DNA of 64,000 bases from Chromatiales bacterium 21-64-14. Its GTDB lineage: Bacteria > Pseudomonadota > Gammaproteobacteria > 21-64-14. Each line of letters opens with the position of its first letter. The first letter of the stretch is position 1. The notes beneath the pieces are model-generated. The model saw only the letters and a list, made by a program, of their open reading frames with translations. It was not told the origin of the DNA and did no database searches. Shown in pieces: positions 1 to 8,312 of this stretch. The DNA lies in the NCBI GenBank assembly GCA_002255365.1, contig NCBI01000008.1, positions 18,643-82,642 on the forward strand, given 5' to 3'. Both the position numbers and the translations under genes were made by a program.

Positions 1-358
1 TCCCCCGTTCCAGAACCTCGACACGGGCACGGGCAGACCCTGGTGCGATGATCCGCGGCGGGTATGCAAACGCCCTTGGTTCCCCTCGATGCGCCTGATC
101 ACGATCTGAGCCACCGGGTCGCGCCAGTCGTATCGGGCCGGACAACCCGTGCAGTTGACCGGCCTGGGTAACGGTGCGTTCGACTTGGCGGTCAGAATCA
201 GGATCGGGATGTAGCCGGACCGGGCGCGCAATCTGCCGGCAAAGTTCCAGACCGTCCATGCCCGGCAGCATGAGATCGAGCACAATCAGGTCGAAATTGT
301 TGCGGGTTGCCTGAGCCGATATTTCCAGGGATTGTAACAGGGGATCCGGCTGGGAGCC
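1..358 (-). pseudogene. Response-regulator receiver remnant
   Basis: Reading leftward, one frame gives NNFDLIVLDLMLPGMDGLEL, the phospho-acceptor strand of an OmpR-type receiver domain (Asp in LDLMLPG). About ten codons later the frame breaks: the matching continuation IPILILTAKS lies in another frame, as expected from a one-base insertion near position 223. Beyond it no clean alpha-4/alpha-5 receiver or winged-helix sequence can be followed, and the part before the Asp strand is missing. This is a decayed regulator truncated at the window edge. Its original target cannot be told; it lies just downstream of the Kef gene on the same strand. Confidence 0.6.
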
Positions 359-388
359 GCGGTGCGGACCGCGGCGGTCTGATGCCGG

Positions 389-1561
389 TCAGTCCCGCCG
401 CAGGCGGGCGGAATTGGCGATGGGCGTGGGATAGCGCATTCCCACCCAATAGGAAGATACGAGGAAGGTGAGCAGAACGGTGAGTTGGATCAAATAGGAC
501 ACCTCCGGGCGGACCACCCGGTAGGCCATGGCCATGTAGGCGATAAGCAGGGAGAACTCGCTGGTTTGGCCGAGCCGTGTGCCGACCTCCGCGGCCAGTG
601 CCGGCTTCTCCCCCTCCCAGATCAGCAAAATCTTGAATATCAGCGGTTTCAGCAGCACCACGAGCAGGGCGAGCACGGTCGCCGGGATCGCCACGGAGCC
701 CAGGGCCGGCAACTGGAAACCGGCGCCCACGGCGAAGAAGAAGATGACCAGGAAGAAGTCCCTGAGCGGCTTGAGACTCTCGGCGATGTAGCGGGCGATC
801 GGGCTGGTGGCGAGGGCTACCCCCGCTACGAAGGCGCCGATTTCCTGGGACAGGCCCATGGCCGCAGCCAGTTCCGCGAGGCCCAGGCACCAGCCGATGG
901 CCACCAGAAAGACGTATTCCTGTATCTCGTCGTAACGCCGTACCAGCCGGATCAGTAGATAGCGCTCTGCGAGGAAGGCGAACAACACCAAGCCCGGGAG
1001 AGACAACACCAGCAGCCCAATTTCAGTTGCCGGCAAGTTACCTTTGCCCAGGACCCGGAGCAGCAGCAGGATCAAGATCGCGATCAGGTCCTGGAGCAGC
1101 AGCACGCTGATGATGATCTCGCCCGTGTGCTGATGGTGCAGTGCGGTGCTGGGGAGCAGTTTCAGGCCGATGATGGTGCTGGAAAACATGGAAGCGGCGC
1201 CAACCACCAGGCTTTCCAATGGGGTGTAACCGAACGCGAATGCGACGCCGAACCCGATTGTCGCGAACAATGCCGAGCTGATTACTGTCACCAGCGTCGC
1301 TTCGCGCAGCATCAGCAACAGCTTCTGGGGATGCAGGTTGAGCCCCAGCAGGAAGAGCAGAAAAATGATGCCCACGTGGGCGATGTCCTGGATCAGCGCC
1401 GGCTCCGAGATCAGCCTCAAACCCCAGGGCCCGATCAGGATGCCGAGGACGATATAGGCCACCAGCAGGGATTGGCGTGCGTAGAGGGCCAGAGTGGCGA
1501 GTAGCGCGGCGCCTGCGAAGATCAGGAAGATGGAAAACACCAGGACGTCGCTAGTCTGCAT
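389..1561 (-). CDS. Kef-type K+/H+ antiporter, membrane domain only (CPA2)
   Basis: A 390-residue polytopic inner-membrane protein with about 12 hydrophobic segments and no soluble tail. Family landmarks are LGILIGPWGL near residue 40, the SMFSSTIIGLKLL helix near 125, LLLQDLIAI near 155, EIGAFVAGVALA near 235, and LGQTSEFSLL near 330. CPA2 proteins exchange monovalent cations (K+ or Na+) for protons. The C-terminal TrkA-N nucleotide-binding domain typical of KefB/KefC and YbaL is absent; the protein ends shortly after the last helix. GGTGAGAA precedes the ATG. A second Kef-type gene lies 1 kb upstream on the same strand. The ion specificity cannot be read from the sequence. Confidence 0.88.
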   Translation of the reverse strand: MQTSDVLVFSIFLIFAGAALLATLALYARQSLLVAYIVLGILIGPWGLRLISEPALIQDIAHVGIIFLLFLLGLNLHPQKLLLMLREATLVTVISSALFATIGFGVAFAFGYTPLESLVVGAASMFSSTIIGLKLLPSTALHHQHTGEIIISVLLLQDLIAILILLLLRVLGKGNLPATEIGLLVLSLPGLVLFAFLAERYLLIRLVRRYDEIQEYVFLVAIGWCLGLAELAAAMGLSQEIGAFVAGVALATSPIARYIAESLKPLRDFFLVIFFFAVGAGFQLPALGSVAIPATVLALLVVLLKPLIFKILLIWEGEKPALAAEVGTRLGQTSEFSLLIAYMAMAYRVVRPEVSYLIQLTVLLTFLVSSYWVGMRYPTPIANSARLRRD

Positions 1562-1648
1562 TTCTCACCGTTCTCCCGCGGTGCGTGCCGTCGTGTGCGT
1601 CCGGGTGACGCGCACCCCCCGCACGCGCTTCGACGTGGTGCCGGCACC

Positions 1649-1792
1649 TCATTCGCCGGACACCGTGACGGTGACGTGCCTGCCGTGGGGCACGGTGCGA
1701 TGTTCCCAACAGATCCCCGTGCGCACCCCTGAGTTCACCACGATCCGCTGCACGGCTCCGGTGCGTTCGTAGGTGCCGCGACCGCGGGTCAT
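1649..1792 (-). CDS. Small ORF, 47 aa, unknown
   Basis: An ATG-to-TGA frame of 48 codons in the gap between two co-oriented Kef-region genes, starting MTRGRGTYERTGAVQRIVVN. It has no hydrophobic stretch and no Cys pair apart from a single Cys. No convincing Shine-Dalgarno sequence precedes the ATG. It reads like a basic, beta-rich small protein, but the only support is an open frame of plausible composition in a 440-base gap. The remainder of the gap (1793-2003) shows no other gene. Confidence 0.2.
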   Translation of the reverse strand: MTRGRGTYERTGAVQRIVVNSGVRTGICWEHRTVPHGRHVTVTVSGE

Positions 1793-2003
1793 CTACGTTG
1801 ACGGTTTCTTGCGCGATCATCGTGGGGTGGCCAGAGGTCCTCGGGGCACGCCGGGCAACGGCACCAGGGATAGATCGCGGATTAGCGATATGTGAGGATC
1901 CTGACCCGTTACAGGATATCACGGATGAACCGCGTCGCTGCGCCCGCGTTTTTTCCGGGAACCGGGCGACATCTGTCACAACGGACGTGGCGGTCGTAAC
2001 GGC

Positions 2004-2477
2004 TCAACCATCCGGCGCCGGTGCGACGCCGGAGTCGCTTTTCCCCAGCATCCGAAGCCCACCGAGCATGCCCTCGATGCGCCGGCGTAGTTCGTCCCGC
2101 TCTGCGCGCATCCGATCCAGGACCACAGCCTCGTTCGCACCGGCGCGGGCACGCGGATCTTCCACCGGCCAGTGCTTTCGTCTGGGGTGCGAGGCCAACG
2201 CCGGGTCGTGCGCCGCCGCGGCTGGTCCCAGGGTTACGACCAGATCGGCCCAGTCCAACAGGTCCGGGTCCAGCACCATGACCGCCTGGGCGCGCAGATC
2301 CAACCGCGCCTCAGCCATGACCGCGATCGCTCGGGTGTCCTCGCCCGTAGCCCCCGGGGACGCACAGCGCGATTCCAGCCAGTCACTACCGAGGGCGTTC
2401 GCGTAGGCCGCTGCCATCGGCGCTGCCCACGGCAGCTCGGCTGCCACGAACAGGACACGGGCCTTACGTTTGTACAT
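2004..2477 (-). CDS. LMW protein-tyrosine-phosphatase fold protein lacking catalytic residues
   Basis: 157 residues. The N-terminus VLFVAAELPWAAPMAAAYAN (residues 8-27) aligns without gaps to the phosphate loop of low-molecular-weight tyrosine phosphatases and thioredoxin-type arsenate reductases (VLFVC-x5-R-S-x-MA). The nucleophilic Cys is Ala12 and the loop Arg is Ala18. Later family features survive: DWADLVVTLG near 78 and KHWPVEDPRA near 100, where the family has the general-acid DP. The fold is therefore likely kept while phosphatase or arsenate reductase chemistry is not. The gene follows the TrkA-N-bearing Kef gene by 72 bases on the same strand, with AGGAG before the ATG. A binding or regulatory role towards the antiporter is inference only. 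Confidence 0.7.
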   Translation of the reverse strand: MYKRKARVLFVAAELPWAAPMAAAYANALGSDWLESRCASPGATGEDTRAIAVMAEARLDLRAQAVMVLDPDLLDWADLVVTLGPAAAAHDPALASHPRRKHWPVEDPRARAGANEAVVLDRMRAERDELRRRIEGMLGGLRMLGKSDSGVAPAPDG

Positions 2478-2549
2478 GGGCCTCGCACTCCTTGCCGGAC
2501 CCGGCCACTGAGGCTTCCAAGGGATGCCGGATGTGCGCCGGGTCCGGAT

Positions 2550-4220
2550 TCACGCGCCACCCTCCGTGGGCTTGGTTTCCAGCAGCAGCTCCGCGGCCTC
2601 GCGGGCGGCGTCGCGGAATGGGAGCAGTACGCGGTCGGCACCGGCGTGCCGCAGCTCCTCGGCCTGCCAGGCATGGTGGGCAGTCATGGCTACGCGCCCG
2701 GGGTAGCCGTGCTGACGCAGTCCGTGCAGCAGACTCAGATTGATGTGGGGGTCTGGGATGCTGCTCACGACCCAGCGTGCCTCCTGCAGGGGGAGCGCTG
2801 CCGGAAACTCCGGATCTTCCGCGTCGCCGTAGTGGGCTGGCATGCCCCGCGCGCGCCAGGCGCTGACCGTCTGGGGGTCGAAATCAACACCGTATACAGT
2901 CAGCCCGCGGGCACGCAACTCCTCCGCCAGATGGTTGCCATAGCGGCCCAGTCCGAACAGGATGACATCGATTCCCTGCGGTGCATTCCACCCGTCTCCC
3001 AGGTCCTGCTCGCGGTGAGGTATGCGGCGCTCAAACATTCGGAGTGCCGGCGCCAGCCACTTGTAGAGCGGGTGCGAATACGCAATCAGATAACTGGAAA
3101 GGCCGATGGTGATGAGGCCCACCAGGGTGATCAGTGCACGGCTCGCCGTGTCGATCTGCCCGAGTCCCACGCCCATGGCCGCCAGGATCAGCGAGAACTC
3201 GCTGACCTGTGCCAGGGATAGGCCGGTGAGGAAGAAGGTGCGTTTGCGGTAGCCCGACGCGCCCATGATCGCCATGACGATTACCGGTTTGCCCACCAGC
3301 ACGAACAGCGCGAGCACCAGCGCCGGCGCGATCTGGTCTGCGAGCTGGTGCAGATGTAGCCCGGAACCGAGTTCGATGAAGAAGAACAGCAACAGGAAAT
3401 CCCGCAGGCTGACCAGCCGCGCGCCGATGGCGGCACGGTAGTGGGTGGATGCCAGGGACACGCCAGCCAGGAACGCGCCCACCTCCAGGGTAAGCCCGAG
3501 GTAATCGCCGACGGAGGCGAGGGACACTGCCCAGGCAATGGCGAACAGCACCAGCAGTTCCCGTGAGCCCGCCAGCCGGTGCAACAAGGCCGGGAGCACG
3601 TAGCGCATCAGCAGGCCCAGCAGCCCCAGGAACGAAAGGCCTTTGGCCGCTGTCACCAGCATGGCGGCCCCGAATCCCCCGTGCCGGGAGGAGGCCGCGT
3701 AGGATGAGAGCAGGATCATCATCAGGATTACCACGATGTCCTGTACGATCAGCACGCCGACCGCGATGCGCCCGTGGAGTGCGTCGATCTCGCGGGTATC
3801 GGACAGGAGTTTGATCACGATGATGGTGCTGGAGAAGGTCATCGCACTGGCCGCGTACATGGCCGTGACCGGTGCGAACCCCAGGGCCGACGCGAGCCAA
3901 TAACCCGCCAGCATGGTAAGCGCCACCTGTCCCAGCCCGGTGGTCAGCGCCACCGCGCCCATGTTGCGCACCACGCCCAAGTCCAGGCGCAGGCCCACGA
4001 CGAACAACAATAACGCGACTCCGAGTTTGCCGAGCAGGGCCACCGGGTCCGCGGGCTGGACCCATCCCAGCGCGGCCGGGCCCACGAGTATCCCTACCGC
4101 GATGAACGTGATCACCAATGGTTGACGCAGGCGCAGGCCGATCGCGCCGAGCGCCGCCGCCAACAGCAGCAGCGCCGCCATCTCGTAGAACACGTTGCCG
4201 AAGACGACGGTACCCACCAC
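2550..4220 (-). CDS. Kef/YbaL-type K+/H+ antiporter with TrkA-N domain
   Basis: 556 residues. Residues 1-390 form the CPA2 transporter domain (VGILVGPAALG, SAMTFSSTIIVIKLL, LIVQDIVVIL, EVGAFLAGVSLA, LAQVSEFSLIL). From residue 416 a Rossmann RCK/TrkA-N domain begins (DVILFGLGRYGNHLAEEL, with GxGxxG and the acidic residue of VDFD). Such domains gate ion flux in response to nucleotides. The architecture is that of E. coli YbaL/KefC, slightly short at the C-terminus. The start used is GTG at 4220; ATG at 4184, just before the first helix, is an alternative. The dead LMW-PTP-like gene lies downstream, probably in the same transcript. Confidence 0.88.
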   Translation of the reverse strand: MVGTVVFGNVFYEMAALLLLAAALGAIGLRLRQPLVITFIAVGILVGPAALGWVQPADPVALLGKLGVALLLFVVGLRLDLGVVRNMGAVALTTGLGQVALTMLAGYWLASALGFAPVTAMYAASAMTFSSTIIVIKLLSDTREIDALHGRIAVGVLIVQDIVVILMMILLSSYAASSRHGGFGAAMLVTAAKGLSFLGLLGLLMRYVLPALLHRLAGSRELLVLFAIAWAVSLASVGDYLGLTLEVGAFLAGVSLASTHYRAAIGARLVSLRDFLLLFFFIELGSGLHLHQLADQIAPALVLALFVLVGKPVIVMAIMGASGYRKRTFFLTGLSLAQVSEFSLILAAMGVGLGQIDTASRALITLVGLITIGLSSYLIAYSHPLYKWLAPALRMFERRIPHREQDLGDGWNAPQGIDVILFGLGRYGNHLAEELRARGLTVYGVDFDPQTVSAWRARGMPAHYGDAEDPEFPAALPLQEARWVVSSIPDPHINLSLLHGLRQHGYPGRVAMTAHHAWQAEELRHAGADRVLLPFRDAAREAAELLLETKPTEGGA

Positions 4221-4456
4221 GCAATGCCCCGCTCACCGATCGGTGTCCGTCCCCAGCATGGGGGACGCACCATCCTCCAGCCATGATATCGGTCAATGCG
4301 GTATCTGTCGCGGGGCGAGCTCCGGGTTGACGGATGTCATCCTGTGCTAGAGTGGGGTGCGGTCCGCGATCGTGCCGGTTCCCGAGTGCCGCTGGTCCGC
4401 GGTCCGCCCCGCGTTCACCGGGGCCGGTGCGGTGGTGCAAAGGGGGCCCGGTTTCG

Positions 4457-5917
4457 ATGCAGGTGTCGAGCGATCTCCTGTTAGGCATGTGGCCCTATCT
4501 GGCCGCGGCATTTTCCGTTTTGGCCGCGGTGCTGGCCTCGGGCCACGCGATCCTGCACAAGCGCGATCCGCGCGCAGCGGTGCTCTGGGTGGGTTTCATC
4601 TGGCTCACCCCACTGCTGGGGCCAGCCACGTATTTGATCTTTGGCGTGAACCGAATCCGGCGCCGCGCCCGGTCGCTGCGCGGTGCCCGCGCCCGGTATC
4701 GTGGGCCTGGCGTGGCGGCAGTCTGCGGGCCCGAACAAGTGGCCGACACCCTCCCCGCCGAGGCACGGCACCTTGCCACCCTGGCGCGCTTCGTGGAGCG
4801 GGTGGTGGCGCGCCCGCTCGTGTCCGGCAACCGTATCGTGCCCTACGTGGATGGCGACCAGGCTTATCCAGCCATGGTGGAGGCCATCGACGGCGCTCAG
4901 CGTTCCCTCACGCTGGCCACCTACATTTTTGACAACGACCGCGTCGGGATCTGGTTCGCCGATGCCCTGGCCCGGGCGGTGGCACGTGGCGTCGCCGTGC
5001 GGGTCCTGATCGACGACGCCGGCGCACGTTATTCCTGGCCCACCGTCAATCACCGGCTGCGGCGTGCCGGGGTTCCGGCGGCGCGGTTTCTGCCCAGTCT
5101 GGTTCCGTGGCGTTTGAAGGCCATGAACCTGCGCAATCACCGCAAGATCCTGGTGGCGGATGGCCGCGTGGGGTTCACTGGCGGCATGAATCTGCGCGCC
5201 GGGCATCTACTGGGGGGGATGCCGCGTCACCCGGTCCGGGACCTGCACTTTGGCGTCGAGGGGCCGGTGGTGGCCCAGCTTCAGGAGGTGTTTGCCGACG
5301 ATTGGATGTTCACCACCGGTGAGGAGTTGCGTGGCGAGGCATGGTTCCCGCGCCTGGAGGCGGCGGGTGACACACTGGTGCGCGGCATTGCCGAGGGGCC
5401 GGACGAGGATTTCGAGAAGCTGCGCTGGACCATCCTGGGTGCGTTGGCCACGGCGCGCCATTCGGTGCAGATCCTCACACCCTATTTCGTGCCCGACCTC
5501 CCGATCATCACCGCCTTGAATGTGGCCACCCTTCGGGGCGTGGAGGTGGACATCGTGCTCCCGGAGCGCAGCAATCTGCCGTTCGTGAACTGGGCGTCCA
5601 TGGCCCTGTTGCCATTGCTGCTGGAGCACGGATGCCGTGCGTGGCTGACGCCGCCGCCCTTCGATCATTCCAAGCTGATGCTGGTGGATGGCCACTGGGC
5701 GATGCTGGGGTCGGCCAACTGGGATGCGCGCAGCCTGCGGCTGAATTTTGAGTTCAACCTGGAGTGTTATGGGGACGCGTTGACCGAATCGCTGACCGGT
5801 TTGGTGCGGGAACGCATGGCGCGGGCGCGACCGGTGCGCTTGGACGAACTCATGCGCCGCCCCCTAGCGGTAAGACTGCGGGACGGCATTGCGCGGCTGT
5901 GGTCGCCGTACCTTTAG
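4457..5917 (+). CDS. cls: Cardiolipin synthase (phospholipase D family)
   Basis: Inner-membrane enzyme that joins two phosphatidylglycerols (or PG and PE) to make cardiolipin. Two N-terminal membrane helices (about 11-30 and 40-62) are followed by two HKD catalytic modules: H228-x-K230-x4-D235 (NHRKILVADGRVGFTGG) and H404-x-K406-x4-D411 (DHSKLMLVDGHWAMLGSANW). From the ATG at 4457 the length is 486 residues, the same as E. coli ClsA. The frame is open further upstream, but that stretch has no membrane or family sequence, and AAAGGGGG stands before 4457. Divergent from the Kef gene and apparently monocistronic. Confidence 0.92.
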   Translation: MQVSSDLLLGMWPYLAAAFSVLAAVLASGHAILHKRDPRAAVLWVGFIWLTPLLGPATYLIFGVNRIRRRARSLRGARARYRGPGVAAVCGPEQVADTLPAEARHLATLARFVERVVARPLVSGNRIVPYVDGDQAYPAMVEAIDGAQRSLTLATYIFDNDRVGIWFADALARAVARGVAVRVLIDDAGARYSWPTVNHRLRRAGVPAARFLPSLVPWRLKAMNLRNHRKILVADGRVGFTGGMNLRAGHLLGGMPRHPVRDLHFGVEGPVVAQLQEVFADDWMFTTGEELRGEAWFPRLEAAGDTLVRGIAEGPDEDFEKLRWTILGALATARHSVQILTPYFVPDLPIITALNVATLRGVEVDIVLPERSNLPFVNWASMALLPLLLEHGCRAWLTPPPFDHSKLMLVDGHWAMLGSANWDARSLRLNFEFNLECYGDALTESLTGLVRERMARARPVRLDELMRRPLAVRLRDGIARLWSPYL

Positions 5918-5976
5918 TACGGGCGTAGGTTCTGCGCGGCGACCGTTTGACGCATGTCCACTGGCTTCTTGAGGGT

Positions 5977-6019
5977 GTAGAGGGTGGGTGTAGTGCCCTC
6001 TACGGCGCCACGGTATAAT
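5977..6019 (+). promoter_or_regulatory. bufABC promoter with operator-like dyad
   Basis: A perfect TATAAT at 6014-6019 is preceded by a perfect inverted repeat, GTAGAGGG (5977-5984) and CCCTCTAC (5996-6003), separated by 11 bases. The dyad covers the poor -35 position (TAGTGC), which suggests a repressor or activator site, or a promoter needing an activator. The leader is about 160 bases and starts with a GC-rich hairpin (GTGCGC...GCGCAC at 6030-6053). Family knowledge: bufferin operons respond to copper or oxidative stress. Which regulator acts here cannot be told. Confidence 0.55.
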
Positions 6020-6186
6020 GCCGCCTGAGTGCGCGCCCCCGGGGGGCGCACCCAGCGGGGACTACAGAAGCGCCGCGGGCGTTTGCCTGGCGGGACGAGC
6101 ACCCAATTGGTTTGATTCCGGCCGGAGCCAGGTGGGCTCCGGGTTTGCTAACGAAGTACAGTTAACTCTAGAGAGGAGTAGTGTCC

Positions 6187-6468
6187 ATGAATACTGCTAG
6201 GAAACTGACCGGTATTGCCATCGCCGGCGCGGCTGCCGCCCTGTTTGCCGCAGCGCCGATCTCCAGTGCCTATGCCGCCAGCGCGGGCAAGGTGCAGTGC
6301 TTCGGTGTGAATTCGTGCAAAGGCAAGGGCGCCTGCAAGACGGCCCACAATGCCTGCAAGCACCTGAACAGCTGCAAAGGTCAGGGCTTCCTGATGATGA
6401 GCAAGAAGGCCTGCGAGAAGGATCATGGCAAGATGGGCGCCGCTGGATGGCCGGCAAAAGGTCATTGA
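6187..6468 (+). CDS. bufA: Bufferin-type metallophore precursor (BufA2-like)
   Basis: 93-residue secreted precursor. A Sec signal peptide (residues 1-31: ARKLT, then an Ala-rich core, then SAYAAS) precedes a Lys/Cys-rich core with six Cys (38, 44, 50, 57, 63, 76) in NSCKGKGAC / NACKHLNSCKGQG spacing. This matches the precursors whose Cys residues are converted to thiooxazoles by MNIO enzymes and which bind copper in the periplasm. GAGAGGAG at 6171-6178 lies 8 bases before ATG 6187 and only 2 before the in-frame GTG at 6181, so the ATG is chosen. Oddity: the frame continues past TGA 6466-6468 for 14 sense codons (SKKAGGKIAASKAM) to TAG at 6511-6513. A lost Cys or Trp codon, or genuine termination, are both possible. 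Confidence 0.85.
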   Translation: MNTARKLTGIAIAGAAAALFAAAPISSAYAASAGKVQCFGVNSCKGKGACKTAHNACKHLNSCKGQGFLMMSKKACEKDHGKMGAAGWPAKGH

Positions 6469-6530
6469 AGCAAGAAGGCCGGTGGCAAAATCGCCGCAAG
6501 TAAGGCGATGTAGTATTCGGTAGTGTTACA

Positions 6531-6555
6531 GGTGCCCCCGCCGTGCGGGGGCACC
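6531..6555 (+). terminator. Hairpin between bufA and bufB (possible attenuator)
   Basis: GGTGCCCCC and GGGGGCACC form a perfect 9-bp stem with a 7-base loop, followed by TTCTCCCTCAAC, which is only weakly T-rich. It lies in the bufA-bufB gap. It could be a leaky terminator or mRNA-stabilising 3' structure that keeps precursor expression above that of the modification enzymes. Confidence 0.55.
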
Positions 6556-6591
6556 TTCTCCCTCAACAGTTGCACTTCGGTTGTTGTCCCC

Positions 6592-7440
6592 ATGGCTGCT
6601 GATTGTCCCTACCTGGGGTTTGGGCTGGGTTTGCGCCCCGACCACTACGAGGCGGTACTCGCCGAGTCGCCCCCGGTCGACTGGTTCGAAATCCTGAGCG
6701 AGAACTATCTCGTCCCGGGCGGCAAACCCCTGCATTACCTGGACCGTATCCGCGCACGCTATCCGGTGGTGATGCACGGCGTATCCCTGTCCATTGGGAG
6801 TACGGATGCGTTGGATCGTGAGTACCTGCATCAACTCAAGGCCCTTGCGGCGCGCATCGAGCCGGAGTGGATCTCCGACCATCTGTGCTGGACCGGCATA
6901 AAAGGCACGAATCTGCACGACCTGATGCCGCTGCCCTATACCGAAGAGGCGGCCCGTCATGTGGCGGACCGGGTTGTTCAGGTGCAGGAGTTCCTGGGGC
7001 GCCGCATCCTGCTGGAGAACGTCTCCAGCTACGTGACGTACCAGGATTCGGAACTCACCGAATGGGAGTTCCTGTGCGAGGTGGCGCAGCGCGCCGATTG
7101 CCGGATCCTGCTGGACATCAACAACATCTATGTGAGCGCCTTCAACCACGACTTCGATCCCCTCGCCTACCTGGACGCGGTTCCCAAGGAGCGGGTCTGG
7201 CAGTTCCATCTCGCGGGCCACACCCATCATGGCGATTACATCGTGGACACCCACGATCATCCCGTGATCGATCCGGTCTGGGAGCTCTATCAACACGCTG
7301 TACGCCGTTTCGGTCCGGTATCCACCATGATCGAGCGTGACGACAACATCCCGCCCCTGGAAGAGCTGGTGGCGGAGCTGGAGCGCGCGCGCCGGATCGC
7401 CGCTGCGACGCGGGCCGATAGCCACGCGGCGGTCCCATGA
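6592..7440 (+). CDS. bufB: MNIO family (DUF692) bufferin-modifying iron oxygenase
   Basis: 282 residues from ATG 6592, a usual length for the family. Multinuclear non-heme iron oxygenases form a TIM barrel with two or three iron ions and convert Cys in a precursor peptide. Likely ligands: H62 (MHGVSLS), D96-H97 (SDHLCW), E142-N143 (LENVSSY), D175-x-N177 (DINNIY), H206/H210 (FHLAGH), D219/H221/H223 (DTHDHPV), E248 (IERDDN). The frame is open back to a GTG at 6523, but that part would span the hairpin and has no family similarity. No clear Shine-Dalgarno sequence precedes 6592. It acts with BufC on the adjacent BufA; the three genes run in order with bufC overlapping by 4 bases. Confidence 0.88.
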   Translation: MAADCPYLGFGLGLRPDHYEAVLAESPPVDWFEILSENYLVPGGKPLHYLDRIRARYPVVMHGVSLSIGSTDALDREYLHQLKALAARIEPEWISDHLCWTGIKGTNLHDLMPLPYTEEAARHVADRVVQVQEFLGRRILLENVSSYVTYQDSELTEWEFLCEVAQRADCRILLDINNIYVSAFNHDFDPLAYLDAVPKERVWQFHLAGHTHHGDYIVDTHDHPVIDPVWELYQHAVRRFGPVSTMIERDDNIPPLEELVAELERARRIAAATRADSHAAVP

Positions 7441-8222
7441 ATGGCCTACGGGATCTTCAGGAAGTCTTTCAGGCCTATGTCCTGAGCGGGGATGCCGCGG
7501 CCATCGAGGCGCGCGTCACCGGCAGCCGCCGCGCTACTGCGTTGACCCGCCTTGGTGTCTATGGAGAGGCGTATGCGTTGCGCATGCTGGAAGCCCTGGA
7601 GTCGGACTATCCGGTGTTGCGGGCAGTGGTGGGTGAGGGCGGTTTCGAGGCACTAGGCCGCCGTTACATCGTGGGCCATCCGTCCCACCATTTTTCCATC
7701 CGCTGGTTCGGCGGGGATCTGGCCCGGCTGCTGCGTGATGCCGGTCTTGGAGAGCGCCCCTGGCTTGCGGAACTCGCGGCCTTCGAATGGGCCATGACCG
7801 AGGTGTTTGACGCCGCTGATGCACCAACACTGGTGGTCGAAGAAATGGCGGCAGTGCCACCGGAGCAGTGGCCCGGGATGCGGCTGATAGTGCATCCCTC
7901 GCTACGACGGCTGGATCTGCGTTGGGATGTGACGCGGGTTTGGAAGGCGGTGAAGGCCGATGAGCCGCCGCCGGTGCCCGTGCGCACCACCAAGCCGGTG
8001 GCCTGGGTACTTTGGCGCCGCGACCTGACCAACTATTTCCGTTCCCTTCCCGAGGATGCCGCGTGGGCGCTGGACGCGGTGCGCGACGGCGCGACCTTTT
8101 CCGATCTATGCCAAGGCGTATGCGAATGGGTGGCAGAGGCGGATGCGCCGCTGCAGGCCGCGGGCCTGCTGAAGGGGTGGGTTACCGACGGGCTTATCAG
8201 CCGTGTGGAGCCCGGGTCTTAA
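7437..8222 (+). CDS. bufC: DUF2063 partner protein of MNIO enzyme
   Basis: 261 residues. The N-terminal ~95 residues carry the DUF2063 pattern ([36 protein letters not shown], with [16 protein letters not shown] following). The C-terminal half resembles the PqqD/winged-helix-like peptide-binding domain of the HvfC/BufC group. These proteins form a complex with the DUF692 enzyme and present the precursor peptide. The ATG overlaps the bufB stop codon (ATGA), indicating coupled translation. No terminator is obvious in the 90 bases to the next, convergent gene. Confidence 0.85.
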   Translation: MNGLRDLQEVFQAYVLSGDAAAIEARVTGSRRATALTRLGVYGEAYALRMLEALESDYPVLRAVVGEGGFEALGRRYIVGHPSHHFSIRWFGGDLARLLRDAGLGERPWLAELAAFEWAMTEVFDAADAPTLVVEEMAAVPPEQWPGMRLIVHPSLRRLDLRWDVTRVWKAVKADEPPPVPVRTTKPVAWVLWRRDLTNYFRSLPEDAAWALDAVRDGATFSDLCQGVCEWVAEADAPLQAAGLLKGWVTDGLISRVEPGS

Positions 8223-8312
8223 CCGCTGGTCCGCATTTCCCACGGGTCTTCTTCTGCTCCCGCTGTGGAGTCCGCACGATAAACTCCGGTGCGAAATCCC
8301 GGGCCCGCGGCA

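Noticed and set aside
6297..6503. Alternative frame within bufA
   Set aside because: It is a +2-frame shadow; the secreted Cys/Lys-rich reading with signal peptide and ribosome-binding site is clearly the real one.
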